In this document: positions 30,412 through 37,785 of the stretch, one piece after another | How positions within the stretch are numbered: position 1 is the first letter of the stretch | Layout of the letters: every line of letters begins with the position of its first letter | Source: Arthrobacter sp. zg-Y1110 | GTDB taxonomy: Bacteria > Actinomycetota > Actinomycetes > Actinomycetales > Micrococcaceae | Assembly: GCF_025244865.1 (NCBI RefSeq) | Contig: NZ_CP104273.1 | Location: forward strand, 124,001 to 188,000 | DNA: 64,000 bases | Reading direction: 5' to 3' | Made by a program: the position numbers and the translations under genes | The notes under the pieces: model-generated | Databases searched by the model: none | Told to the model about the DNA's origin: nothing | Seen by the model: the letters and a program-made list of their open reading frames with translations, nothing else

Positions 30412-30498
30412 CGGAGAGCCCGGGATTTGAACCCGGACGACGGGTCGCCCCGTCTTGACCGATTAGCAGTCGGCCCGCTGGCCACTCGCTTACTCTCC
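30412..30498 (-). tRNA. tRNA-Ser (anticodon GCT)
   Basis: Class II; GGAGAGT/GCTCTCC acceptor; anticodon arm GCCGA CTGCTAA TCGGT; discriminator G. Confidence 0.95.
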
Positions 30499-30511
30499 AG
30501 GTGTTACTGCG

Positions 30512-30599
30512 CGGAGACCGGGAGGTTCGAACTCCCACGCGTTTTACCGCAACCGAATTTCGAATCCGGCGCCGCCGCCATCATTCGGCTGGGGCCTCC
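30512..30599 (-). tRNA. tRNA-Ser (anticodon CGA)
   Basis: Class II; GGAGGCC/GGTCTCC acceptor; anticodon arm CCGGA TTCGAAA TTCGG. Confidence 0.94.
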
Positions 30600-30618
30600 A
30601 GTGTCGTGCTGTACTGCG

Positions 30619-30701
30619 TGCCCATCCCGGGACTTGAACCCGGACGCCCTTACGGGCACCGACTCCTCAAGCCGGCGCGTCTGCCGTTCCGCCAGACGGG
30701 C
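30619..30701 (-). tRNA. tRNA-Leu (anticodon GAG)
   Basis: Class II; GCCCGTC/GATGGGC acceptor; anticodon arm CCGGC TTGAGGA GTCGG. Nearly identical to tRNA-Leu(CAG) outside the anticodon loop. Confidence 0.95.
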
Positions 30702-30888
30702 GAAGATCACCGGGGCGCTTCCCTGGGCTACCGGCGCTGACTGGGCGCTTTCACCGTCCGGAACCCTTCTGGACCGAAGTCCACCCCGGGGCAGCCGATT
30801 ATTTGTCACGGTCGGGGCAGACTGTCGCCGGTCAAGGCGCTTGTGTCCGCGGATCCTTCCCGCTTAGGCCGTACTGCAACAGCCCTCG

Positions 30889-30971
30889 TGCCCACCCCGG
30901 GACTTGAACCCGGACGCCCTTACGGGCACCGACATCTGAAGCCGGCGCGTCTGCCGTTCCGCCAGACGGGC
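30889..30971 (-). tRNA. tRNA-Leu (anticodon CAG)
   Basis: Class II; GCCCGTC/GGTGGGC acceptor; anticodon loop TTCAGAT. The 187-nt spacer before it (30702-30888) shows no gene. Confidence 0.95.
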
Positions 30972-31070
30972 ATTGCAGGCATTTGTATTCCAATCGGTTC
31001 GCCACCCTGGTCGGCCGGTCATTGCCGGCTCCCCTGTGTCCCCCCGCGGGGCCGCCCTGCAGCGGCTGCG

Positions 31071-31154
31071 TGCCTATCCCGGGGCTCGAACCCGGACGTC
31101 CATTACGGACACCGGCTCCTAAGACCGGCGCGTCTGCCATTTCGCCAGACAGGC
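31071..31154 (-). tRNA. tRNA-Leu (anticodon TAG)
   Basis: Class II; GCCTGTC/GATAGGC acceptor; anticodon arm CCGGT CTTAGGA GCCGG. Confidence 0.95.
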
Positions 31155-31191
31155 GTTGCGGCTGCCGGACACGGATGCCCGGCGGCCTACG

Positions 31192-31265
31192 TTGCACAGA
31201 CGGGATTTGAACCCGTGACCTCCTGGTTATGAGCCAGGCGAGCTGCCGAACTGCTCTACTGTGCG
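31192..31265 (-). tRNA. initiator tRNA-fMet (anticodon CAT)
   Basis: Starts CGCACAG and ends CTGTGCA, giving the unpaired C1-A72 that marks bacterial initiator tRNA. The D-arm GAGCAGTTCGGCAGCTC and loop CTCATAA also fit. The anticodon stem has two rather than three consecutive G-C pairs near the loop. Confidence 0.88.
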
Positions 31266-31268
31266 GAG

Positions 31269-31351
31269 TGGCAGGGGTGGGAATCGAACCCACGAAGGCG
31301 TATGCCGGACGATTTACAGTCGCCATCCTTTGGCCGCTTGGATAACCTGCC
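31269..31351 (-). tRNA. tRNA-Tyr (anticodon GTA)
   Basis: Class II; GGCAGGT/CCCTGCC acceptor; anticodon loop CTGTAAA; variable arm CCGGCATACGCCTTCG region; discriminator A. Confidence 0.94.
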
Positions 31352-31536
31352 GAGATTCCTCCGGCGTCCGGTCCCGGCACCTCTGTGGGTACCCGGCCGG
31401 CTCACCGGAGGAGTCGGTATTGCTCACGGATTCGTACTGTCTGCTCCGGGTTTGGCGACCCGGGGCCCGATCCGTGTATTTCTCGTTCACTATGGAGTTC
31501 TCAATATGCTGTTGCATCACCTTCCGGTGTGCGTTG

Positions 31537-31610
31537 CGGGGCTGGCAGGGCTCGAACCTGCGGCCTTCGGTTTTGGAGACCGACGCTCTATCCAACTGAG
31601 CTACATCCCC
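31537..31610 (-). tRNA. tRNA-Trp (anticodon CCA)
   Basis: GGGGATG/CAGCCCC acceptor with one mismatch; anticodon arm TCGGT CTCCAAA ACCGA; discriminator G. Confidence 0.94.
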
Positions 31611-31661
31611 TTTTCCGGTTTCCCGGCGGAGGCGGTCATTCATTGGCCCGTTTTTGGGCAA

Positions 31662-31704
31662 AAAGAAAGCCGCCTCGGTGTGGACTTACCCGAAGCGGCT
31701 TCGA
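31662..31704 (-). terminator. rho-independent terminator after the 52-aa gene
   Basis: Minus strand: GAAGCCGCTTCGG, loop, CCGAGGCGGCTTTC then TTTTT. Confidence 0.85.
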
Positions 31705-31724
31705 CTGCATTGCAGCGTAAAAGT

Positions 31725-31883
31725 CTAGCTTCGGTGCCTCTTGTGGGCCGTCCATGCCTGATCCTGTCCATAAGCTTTCGGGGCACGGAGGCTCAACGGC
31801 TTTTCGACGGACAGGGAATTCACGGGCAGGGCAAAGCCACGGCCGCAGGCGGTCGAAATGCTGGGCATGATTGCTGCTGACAT
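31725..31883 (-). CDS. small protein in its own transcription unit (52 aa)
   Basis: MSAAIMPSISTACGRGF... to TAG at 31725; RBS GAAAGGAAAGCC before the ATG at 31883. Basic, no recognised domain. It has a promoter at 32012, a 128-nt AT-richer leader with a perfect inverted repeat, and a strong terminator, so the transcript could also be a regulatory RNA. Confidence 0.5.
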   Translation of the reverse strand: MSAAIMPSISTACGRGFALPVNSLSVEKPLSLRAPKAYGQDQAWTAHKRHRS

Positions 31884-31964
31884 GGCTTTCCTTTCGTGAA
31901 ACGTTCGGCACCCGAAGGTGGTTTGTAGGGATTACTGTACGTGAGAGAAATCGGTTCTGTAAAC

Positions 31965-31985
31965 ATTTACGGTTGACCCGTAAAT
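31965..31985. promoter_or_regulatory. inverted repeat ATTTACGG-N5-CCGTAAAT (operator or leader hairpin)
   Basis: Perfect 8-bp dyad with 5-bp spacer, 27-47 nt downstream of the CACACATG core at 32012, in the leader of the 52-aa gene. Unique in the window as far as seen. Confidence 0.55.
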
Positions 31986-32011
31986 ACACCTGCCGGTTAG
32001 CCGGTATTACT

Positions 32012-32042
32012 CATGTGTGCGGCAGGTGCAAGGAATCTACCC
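32012..32042 (-). promoter_or_regulatory. CACACATG promoter for the 52-aa gene
   Basis: GGGTAG, 17 bp, CACACATG. Confidence 0.68.
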
Positions 32043-32054
32043 ATCGCGTTCCGC

Positions 32055-32657
32055 TTAGCCGGCTGCCGCCCTCATGCGGGTGTCGATGGTGTCGGTGGTG
32101 GCCCGGTCGCAGTCCATGATGTCCGCCCAGATGTTCATCTCCGCCAGCCAGTCGTCGGTGCCGGGGGTGACGTATTGGGCGGCGTCCTGGAACAGCTCGA
32201 TGTCCTCGGCGCTGACGCCGGTCTCACGGGATAGGAGGGCCGCTTCGTCCTTCAGCCTGACAGTGCGGAGTTCCTCCGGGGACCGTACGGCCACGGTCGA
32301 GGCGGCGTCGAAGATCTCGCCCATGGCGTCGTAGTACCCGTCGGTGCTGTCGGCACGGTAGGTACCGGTGAGGTTCCTGGCCCATTCGACCTTTTCCGCA
32401 CTGAGTTCCCGGTTCCCGGCGGTTCCCTGTTCGGCTACTGTCCGGGCGGCGTCGAAGATCTCGCCCATGGCGTCGTAGTACCCGTCGGTGGAGTCCGCGT
32501 CGTAGGTGCCGGTGAGGTTCCTGGCCCATTCAACGGTCGATGCTGCGAGGACGGGGTTGGCCGGCAGGATGACGGCGGACTCAGCGTGCTCTTCGGAGGC
32601 GAAGCGGCCGGCAATACCGGTGCCGGTTTCACGGCGGCGGCTGGAGACATCAGGCAT
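32055..32657 (-). CDS. tagged protein with a tandem VEWARNLTGTY repeat (200 aa)
   Basis: N-terminal tag variant TGTGIAGRFASEEHAESAVIL. Two tandem copies of about 50 residues: VEWARNLTGTYDADSTDGYY then DAMGEIFDAARTVA, and the same with TYRADST. At DNA level the copies (about 32290-32400 and 32450-32530) are nearly identical, so the duplication is recent. ATG at 32657, 15 nt after the previous gene. Function unknown. Confidence 0.72.
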   Translation of the reverse strand: MPDVSSRRRETGTGIAGRFASEEHAESAVILPANPVLAASTVEWARNLTGTYDADSTDGYYDAMGEIFDAARTVAEQGTAGNRELSAEKVEWARNLTGTYRADSTDGYYDAMGEIFDAASTVAVRSPEELRTVRLKDEAALLSRETGVSAEDIELFQDAAQYVTPGTDDWLAEMNIWADIMDCDRATTDTIDTRMRAAAG

Positions 32658-32672
32658 GGGTCTGTTCCTTCG

Positions 32673-33233
32673 TCAGGCCGCAGTGCGGCGGTTGGAGGCT
32701 TCAAGGGCCTTGTTGATGTCGAGGGTGAAGGTGCAGCCGCCGGCATAGACGCCGAAGTTGCCTTCGCGGGGCTTGGAGGTGAGCGTGGCGGCTTCGCCAA
32801 GGTGGTCGAGCCTGCCCTGGAGGTCCGCAGTCAGTGCAGCCGTGGATTCTTCCCCGCGGCCCATGGACGCCCATCGGGAGTAGACCTCGGAGGGGGTTCT
32901 GGATGATCCGCCGCGGCGGGCAAGGAGCCTGTCTTCCGGACCGCGGATCCCGGTGACCCTGGCTCCGTTGCCGTGGACATCGTCGGCAGTGATCTCCAGG
33001 TATTCGGCGTCGGGGAAAACGTCCCGCGTGTGGGAGGCGAGAGCTGCTGCGGACTCGATGGCGATCTCTGCCTGCAGCTCGGCGGCACGGCGGGCAAGTT
33101 CCTCCCGTCGGCTCAGGCTCTGCCTGGTCGTTTCGGAGGGCTGGGCGGCCAGCGGTCCGATACCTGGTTCGGCGTGGGTGTCGAAGTCGAATCTGCCGCC
33201 GCGGTCACGTTTCTGGAAAGGGTTGGAAGTCAT
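32673..33233 (-). CDS. tagged protein of unknown function (186 aa)
   Basis: Short tag FQKRDRGGRFDFDTHAEPGI. Helical middle rich in Ala/Glu (LARRAAELQAEIAIESAAALA). ATG at 33233 after CCGCACACAGAGGGGC. It is followed by the 200-aa tagged gene in a probable two-gene unit. Function unknown. Confidence 0.7.
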   Translation of the reverse strand: MTSNPFQKRDRGGRFDFDTHAEPGIGPLAAQPSETTRQSLSRREELARRAAELQAEIAIESAAALASHTRDVFPDAEYLEITADDVHGNGARVTGIRGPEDRLLARRGGSSRTPSEVYSRWASMGRGEESTAALTADLQGRLDHLGEAATLTSKPREGNFGVYAGGCTFTLDINKALEASNRRTAA

Positions 33234-33238
33234 GCCCC

Positions 33239-33249
33239 TCTGTGTGCGG
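33239..33249 (-). promoter_or_regulatory. CCGCACACA leader element of a tagged gene
   Basis: GCCGCACACAGAGGGGC abuts the ATG at 33233. Confidence 0.45.
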
Positions 33250-33364
33250 CGGCTCCGGCAGCCGAGCGGAACCGGGGGCGGCCGCTGTTAGTCTGGCACT
33301 CCACCTGGACCGGGTGGCCGGCGGCCGGGGTGGCTTCCGGGTGACGACCGCTGGGGGCGGATCC

Positions 33365-34189
33365 ATGATCGGCAGCGGGCGCAGTCCTGCCCATAGGGCC
33401 CACAGGCCACGGGACAGATTCCTGTCGGGCGCGGTGCCGGGGATGGCCGTGGCAGGTGCGTTCTGGCTGGCGACGATGGTTCCGATGACCTCTGCCGGGG
33501 TGGGAGCAGGGCTCGAGGCACTCCGCGGTGACTGGCCCCGCGCCGGCGGCGGCACAACCCGGGCAGGAAACGTCACAGCTGATCCTTCTCCGGATGCTCC
33601 CTACGCTTTCACGGGCACAGCCGGCCAGGCAGTTGTTGCCTTCGATCCGTGCGATCCGGTCCGGTACGTGATCGCCGAACAGGGCCGCCCGGACGGCAGC
33701 GACGAGCTGGTGTTCGAGGCGGTCGACGACGTCGCCGCAGCAACCGGACTGGATTTCGTCTACGAGGGGTTGTCCTCGGAGCGGCCTTCCACGGACCGGG
33801 AGAAATATCAGCAGGCCCTGTACGGAGACAGGTGGGCACCGGTGCTTATCGCATGGTCCGGCCCTGCGGAGGTTCAGGCCCTGGAGGGTCCCGCTGCCGG
33901 GCTGGGCGGCAGCACGCCGGTGAAGGCCGGGTCCCAGCCGTGGATTTACGCCACCGGTCAGGTGATCCTGGACGCCCCGCAGCTCGGGCCGCTGCTCGGT
34001 GACCGGGACGGTGCCGGTGTGGTGCGTTCGGTCATCGGACATGAACTGGGGCATGTGGCCGGACTGGCCCATGTCGGGGACCCGGATCAGCTCATGAATC
34101 CGGAGGCCGGTGAGGTGGCTGTATTTGCTGCCGGGGATCTTGAGGGCCTGTCGGTGCTTGGCCGTGGATCCTGCGTGGCCGAATACTAG
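33365..34189 (+). CDS. secreted zinc metalloprotease, metzincin type (274 aa)
   Basis: Zinc site HELGHVAGLAH at about residues 226-236 (HExxHxxGxxH, the extended metzincin motif) with a following Met-turn-like DQLMNP. An N-terminal hydrophobic stretch (GMAVAGAFWLATMVPMTSAG, about 26-45) after RPRDR fits an export signal or anchor. Most similar in layout to matrixin-like proteases of actinobacteria. ATG at 33365 with GGGGGCGG upstream. It could use the element's own SecYEG; substrates may be cell-surface proteins. Ends overlapping the convergent gene. Confidence 0.8.
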   Translation: MIGSGRSPAHRAHRPRDRFLSGAVPGMAVAGAFWLATMVPMTSAGVGAGLEALRGDWPRAGGGTTRAGNVTADPSPDAPYAFTGTAGQAVVAFDPCDPVRYVIAEQGRPDGSDELVFEAVDDVAAATGLDFVYEGLSSERPSTDREKYQQALYGDRWAPVLIAWSGPAEVQALEGPAAGLGGSTPVKAGSQPWIYATGQVILDAPQLGPLLGDRDGAGVVRSVIGHELGHVAGLAHVGDPDQLMNPEAGEVAVFAAGDLEGLSVLGRGSCVAEY

Positions 34190-34767
34190 GCTGCCTCGGC
34201 GTGGGGCAGGCCCAGGCCGGCTTCCTCGTTGGCGGCAATCCGGTCCACCGCCTCCTTCAGGCTGCGGCTCACTGCCAGCCGCTGGCGCTCACATTCAAGG
34301 GCCAGGTCCGGGAATACCCGGGCAATCTCTGCCAGGCATTTGATCTTGAGCTCGATGTTGTACGAGCGGCGCAGGTCATTGGAGTTCAGGCTGTTGACGA
34401 TCAGGGTGTGGTCGTACTTGGTCCTGTTGTGCCGGATGTAATTCACGGTGACGCGGTCAAGGTTCTCCGGGCGCATCTTCTCTATGTCCGGGACCCGGCG
34501 TCCGTCATCCCAGGCCAGTTCCGCATAGGTGTTGTACGCGAGAACCCGAAGGTCGGCGAGGGTTTCGTCGCAGGTCATGGTGATCTTCAGGCTGCGTGCC
34601 GAGCGGCGGACTTTGTTCAGTTCGCTGCGCGTGGTCAGCCGGACCGCTTTGCGTACGTCCGGGTTGGAGGAGCGGTAGGCGGCCAGCCGTCCGCGCCCCT
34701 TCCGGAGCCGTTCCATGGGTTCCTGATCGCTGTCGACAAATGCCTGGTACCGCGGCGGGATGTGCAT
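34186..34767 (-). CDS. hypothetical basic protein (193 aa)
   Basis: Unknown; helical and basic with YNTYAELAWDDGRRVPDIEK and YIRHNRTKYDHTL. The phrase RHNRTxYD recalls DUF2293-like or phage nucleic-acid proteins, but no firm match. ATG at 34767 with AAAGGGG upstream; under the CGCATAGA element at 34815. Confidence 0.65.
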   Translation of the reverse strand: MHIPPRYQAFVDSDQEPMERLRKGRGRLAAYRSSNPDVRKAVRLTTRSELNKVRRSARSLKITMTCDETLADLRVLAYNTYAELAWDDGRRVPDIEKMRPENLDRVTVNYIRHNRTKYDHTLIVNSLNSNDLRRSYNIELKIKCLAEIARVFPDLALECERQRLAVSRSLKEAVDRIAANEEAGLGLPHAEAA

Positions 34768-34814
34768 GCGATGGGTCCCCTTTCAGGAAATAGTGTGAAG
34801 TGCTCCTATCTCTC

Positions 34815-34838
34815 TCTATGCGCTCCGGGCGCTGACGG
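34815..34838 (-). promoter_or_regulatory. CCGTCA-N10-CGCATAGA element
   Basis: 48 nt upstream of the ATG at 34767; lies between it and the zinc-ribbon gene. Confidence 0.65.
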
Positions 34839-34854
34839 GGGTTTCCGGTCGCCC

Positions 34855-35004
34855 TCAGGCGGCCAGGGCCTCTTCGCCGGCCTGCGGCACTGCCAGTCCC
34901 TGGAGCTCGCAGAGGGCACAGACGGTATGGGCGCCGTTGATGTCACGGCCGCCTCCGCTGCAGATGATGCACAGGAGCTCGGGACGCTTGTTCTTCTTCG
35001 GCAT
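34855..35004 (-). CDS. small zinc-ribbon protein (49 aa)
   Basis: LLCIICSGGG and TVCALCELQG form a CxxC...CxxC zinc ribbon; basic N-terminus MPKKNKRP. ATG at 35004 is 6 nt after CACACATA, so leaderless. It could be a transcription or ribosome-associated factor; no specific family recognised. Confidence 0.72.
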   Translation of the reverse strand: MPKKNKRPELLCIICSGGGRDINGAHTVCALCELQGLAVPQAGEEALAA

Positions 35005-35010
35005 GGTTTC

Positions 35011-35041
35011 TATGTGTGCGGCAGGACGTTGTTCACTCGAC
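35011..35041 (-). promoter_or_regulatory. CACACATA promoter (leaderless) for the zinc-ribbon gene
   Basis: GTCGAG, 17 bp, CACACATA, 6 nt to the ATG at 35004. Confidence 0.7.
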
Positions 35042-35476
35042 CGGGCTGGTCCCGGCGGAGGCCACACGGACCATGGCCCGTGCGGCGCGGGCCAGATCCC
35101 CGGCAGGGTCCGCGTTCCGGTTGGCAAGGCTCAGCTGCAGCAGCTGTACCCGAAGGAAGTCTGCGTCCGGGTCCCGGGTGCGGGAGGTTGTGAGGCCCAT
35201 GGAGTATTCCGTCACGTCCCACAGCGCCTCGTGCAGCTGCCATGCCCGGATGAGGCGTCCGGAGAGCAGTGCGGCCCGGTAGCGGCGGGCGATGAGGCGG
35301 CGAAGGGCCCCGGACATGTAGATGAGCACCATGGTTCGGGCACTCGTTTCCGTGTCCGGGGGCGAAGCGGCGATGGCGCTGTTCATGGTGCGGACCAGGT
35401 CCAGTTCCGTGGTGTCGCCGCTCCGCAGCTGCCCGTCCAGGATTTCCACCAGGACGGGCCTTCCTTCCCCTGTCAC
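35033..35476 (-). CDS. hypothetical protein coupled to secY (147 aa)
   Basis: Unknown helical protein. The GTG at 35476 overlaps the secY stop by 4 nt (GTGA), so it is translated with SecY; a role at the translocon is a guess. No signal peptide or clear membrane helix. Confidence 0.68.
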   Translation of the reverse strand: MTGEGRPVLVEILDGQLRSGDTTELDLVRTMNSAIAASPPDTETSARTMVLIYMSGALRRLIARRYRAALLSGRLIRAWQLHEALWDVTEYSMGLTTSRTRDPDADFLRVQLLQLSLANRNADPAGDLARAARAMVRVASAGTSPVE

Positions 35477-36780
35477 CTCAGGAGGCTGCCGTAGTTGCGC
35501 TGGTCGACCTGCGAGCTGATCTGCTTGATGGTTTCCAGTCCCACCCCGACGATGATCAGGATGGCTGCGCCGCCGAACGGGAAGTTCTGGTTGGCGTTGA
35601 TCAGCACGAGGGCAATCAGCGGGATGAGCGACAGGATGCCGATGTAGAGGGCACCGAAAGCCGTGATGCGGTTCGAGGTGTACGCCAGCAGGTCGCGGGT
35701 CTGTTTGCCGGCACGGTAGCCGGGAATGAAGCCGCCGTACTTGCGCATGTTCTCGGCGATCTCGTCCGGCTCGAAGGTGATGGAGACGTAGAAGAACGCG
35801 AATCCGACGATGAGCAGGAAGTAGACCGCCATGTACAGCGGGTGGTCACCGACGGTCAGGTAGCGGGTGATCCAGACGGCCCAGTCGGGGCTGGTCCCGT
35901 CCGGCTTCGTGGCGAACTGGGCGGCCATGGACGGCAGGGAGAGCAGCGCTGACGCGAAGATGACGGGAACGATGCCGGCCATGTTGACCTTGATGGGCAG
36001 GAACGTGGCGTTGCCGCCGTAGGTCTTGCCTGCCACGACGCGCTTGGAGTAGACGACCTTCAGGCGGCGCTGGGACTGTTCGACCAGAACGACCAGCGTC
36101 ATGGTGAGCAGGCCGACGGCGATGACGGCAGCGAAGACGCCCCAGCCCTGGGTCTGTCCGATGGCTCCGAGGGAGGACGGGAAGCCGGCGGCAATGGAGG
36201 TGAAGATGAGCAGGGAAAGACCGTTGCCGACGCCGTGCTCGGTGATCTTTTCACCCATCCACATGACCAGCATGGCGCCTGCGGTCAGGGCAATGATCAT
36301 GATGAGTGCGGTCATGACGGAATCGTTGGCCACGATCGGCAGCTGGCAGCCGCCCATGAGAGTGCCGTTGCGGGCCATGGTGACGACGGTGGTGGCGTTG
36401 ACCGCGGCGAGGCCGACGGCGACGTAGCGGGTGTACTGGGTGGTCTTGGCTGTGCCGGAGGCGCCTTCCTTGTGCAGTTCCTGCAGACGGGGGACGATCA
36501 CGCGCAGCAGCTGCATGAGGATGGACGCAGTGATGTACGGCATGACGCCCAGGGCGAGGATCGACACGGAGAGCAGTGCCCCGCCGGAGAACATGTTCAC
36601 CAGGTCATAGACGCCGCCGGTGGTGGTGCCGCCGTCCAGGCACTGCTTGACGTTGGTGGCGTTGATGCCCGGGGCGGGAATGAATGATCCCAGGCGGTAG
36701 AGGGCGAGAACGCCCAGGGTGAAGAAGATCTTCGTGCGCAGATCAGGGCTCTGAAATACGCGTTTGATAGGTTCCAGCAC
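35473..36780 (-). CDS. secY: SecY, preprotein translocase channel (435 aa)
   Basis: Full-length ten-helix channel. N-terminus PIKRVFQSPDLRTKIFFTLG and FRLGSF-type TM1 (LYRLGSFIPAPGIN), plug region GGALLSVSILALGVMPYITASI, and the conserved C-terminal cytoplasmic loops (RPG-type FIPGYRAGKQT, IGILSLIPLIALV). GTG start at 36780 with a strong RBS (AAGGAGGACC). Lies 44 nt after secG and is coupled to a 147-aa gene. Chromosomal secY sits in the spc ribosomal operon with adk; here there are no ribosomal genes. Confidence 0.96.
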   Translation of the reverse strand: MLEPIKRVFQSPDLRTKIFFTLGVLALYRLGSFIPAPGINATNVKQCLDGGTTTGGVYDLVNMFSGGALLSVSILALGVMPYITASILMQLLRVIVPRLQELHKEGASGTAKTTQYTRYVAVGLAAVNATTVVTMARNGTLMGGCQLPIVANDSVMTALIMIIALTAGAMLVMWMGEKITEHGVGNGLSLLIFTSIAAGFPSSLGAIGQTQGWGVFAAVIAVGLLTMTLVVLVEQSQRRLKVVYSKRVVAGKTYGGNATFLPIKVNMAGIVPVIFASALLSLPSMAAQFATKPDGTSPDWAVWITRYLTVGDHPLYMAVYFLLIVGFAFFYVSITFEPDEIAENMRKYGGFIPGYRAGKQTRDLLAYTSNRITAFGALYIGILSLIPLIALVLINANQNFPFGGAAILIIVGVGLETIKQISSQVDQRNYGSLLR

Positions 36781-36824
36781 GGGCTGGTCCTCCTTTGAGG
36801 AGTCGGGGCGGGGTGGAAGGAGGA

Positions 36825-37070
36825 TCAGGCGTTGAAGCGCACGAGCACACCGGTCGCGGCAATGGACAGGGTCCAGAGCACGGCGATGGTGACGGTCACG
36901 CGCAGCATGTTCTTCTCGGCGACACCGGTGGAGGCCAGACTGCTGGTCATTCCTCCGCCGAAGATGTCGGTTGCTCCCCCGCCCTTGGATTTGTGCAGCA
37001 GGACCATGCCGATCAGCGCGAGGCTAAGGGCCGCGGTCAGGACCTGCAGGGCGATAGTCAGAAAATTCAT
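36825..37070 (-). CDS. secG: SecG, preprotein translocase subunit (81 aa)
   Basis: Two-helix SecG layout: ALQVLTAALSLALIGMVLLHKSKGGGATDIFGGG (the conserved KGGG...FGGG loop, about residues 27-40) and a second helix VTVTIAVLWTLSIAATGVLV. It assists SecA-driven translocation. ATG at 37070; first gene of the secG-secY-147 aa operon under the CGCATAGA element at 37126. secG-secY adjacency is not the usual chromosomal order. Confidence 0.93.
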   Translation of the reverse strand: MNFLTIALQVLTAALSLALIGMVLLHKSKGGGATDIFGGGMTSSLASTGVAEKNMLRVTVTIAVLWTLSIAATGVLVRFNA

Positions 37071-37125
37071 GGGGGTGGGAATCCTTCGTGGTGGTGCCGG
37101 CAGGGGATTTTTCCGGCATATGTTC

Positions 37126-37149
37126 TCTATGCGTTCCGCGGGTTGACGG
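37126..37149 (-). promoter_or_regulatory. CCGTCA-N10-CGCATAGA element for secG-secY
   Basis: 56 nt upstream of the secG ATG. Confidence 0.68.
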
Positions 37150-37161
37150 CGCGCCGCGCCT

Positions 37162-37740
37162 TCAGGCGATGCTCAGTGCCGGTGCGTGCGCGGGGGTTTC
37201 GGCCGCACGTTCCACCGGGGGTTTCGCCGGTGCCGGGGAGCGGGGGACCTCGACGGATTCCGCTGGCTTGCGTGCGGTTGAACGGCGTGCCGCGGCAGGC
37301 TTCTTGACGGGCTTCGCAGCGGACTTCTGCACGAGGATCACTGTCAGGTGGGTGATGGCCAGGAGTACGACCGGCGGCATGGCGGCAACGATGGCTGAAA
37401 CAACTGCGGGCACCGCCCCGTCTCCGCCGACGGCCAGGATTGCGTGGACGGCGTTAGCGGCCGTGCTGACGACGGCGCCGAAGAAGAGCAGCGCCCACGG
37501 GTAGGCGAGGACCCGCTTTTCATGGCCGGCCAGCGCCACGATGGCCACGGTGGCGGCCACGATGAGGCCGTCGACGATGATCGGCCAGATCCAGGCGAGG
37601 TCAGGGTTCAGGCCCGACATGACGGCAAGGTCTGTCAGGGCCGAGAAGGAAAGGATGAACGCTCCGGCGGCAATGATGACCGTGGTGGCGAAGCCGGTCA
37701 TGACGATGGGGCGGGACAGGGGTGTGGCGTTCTTGCTCAT
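37162..37740 (-). CDS. DUF2637 (SpdB-like) membrane protein (192 aa)
   Basis: Four membrane helices (TVIIAAGAFILSFSALTDLAVMSG, IWPIIVDGLIVAATVAIVAL, AYPWALLFFGAVVSTAANAVHAIL, VVLLAITHLTVILVQ) followed by a Lys/Ala/Pro-rich cytoplasmic tail, the DUF2637 pattern seen in Streptomyces spread proteins and other actinobacterial plasmids and phages. Located in an operon with the 220-aa gene at 37786. Role may be in conjugal spread or membrane remodelling. Confidence 0.78.
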   Translation of the reverse strand: MSKNATPLSRPIVMTGFATTVIIAAGAFILSFSALTDLAVMSGLNPDLAWIWPIIVDGLIVAATVAIVALAGHEKRVLAYPWALLFFGAVVSTAANAVHAILAVGGDGAVPAVVSAIVAAMPPVVLLAITHLTVILVQKSAAKPVKKPAAARRSTARKPAESVEVPRSPAPAKPPVERAAETPAHAPALSIA

Positions 37741-37785
37741 GGGGTTTCTGGTGCTCCGGTGTGGTTCGTCGTCGGCGGATGGCCG

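Noticed and set aside
31314..31535. Minus-strand ORF (MQQHIENSIVNEKY...) between tRNA-Trp and tRNA-Tyr
   Set aside because: It reads into tRNA-Tyr and the RBS is too close to the ATG; probably non-coding spacer.
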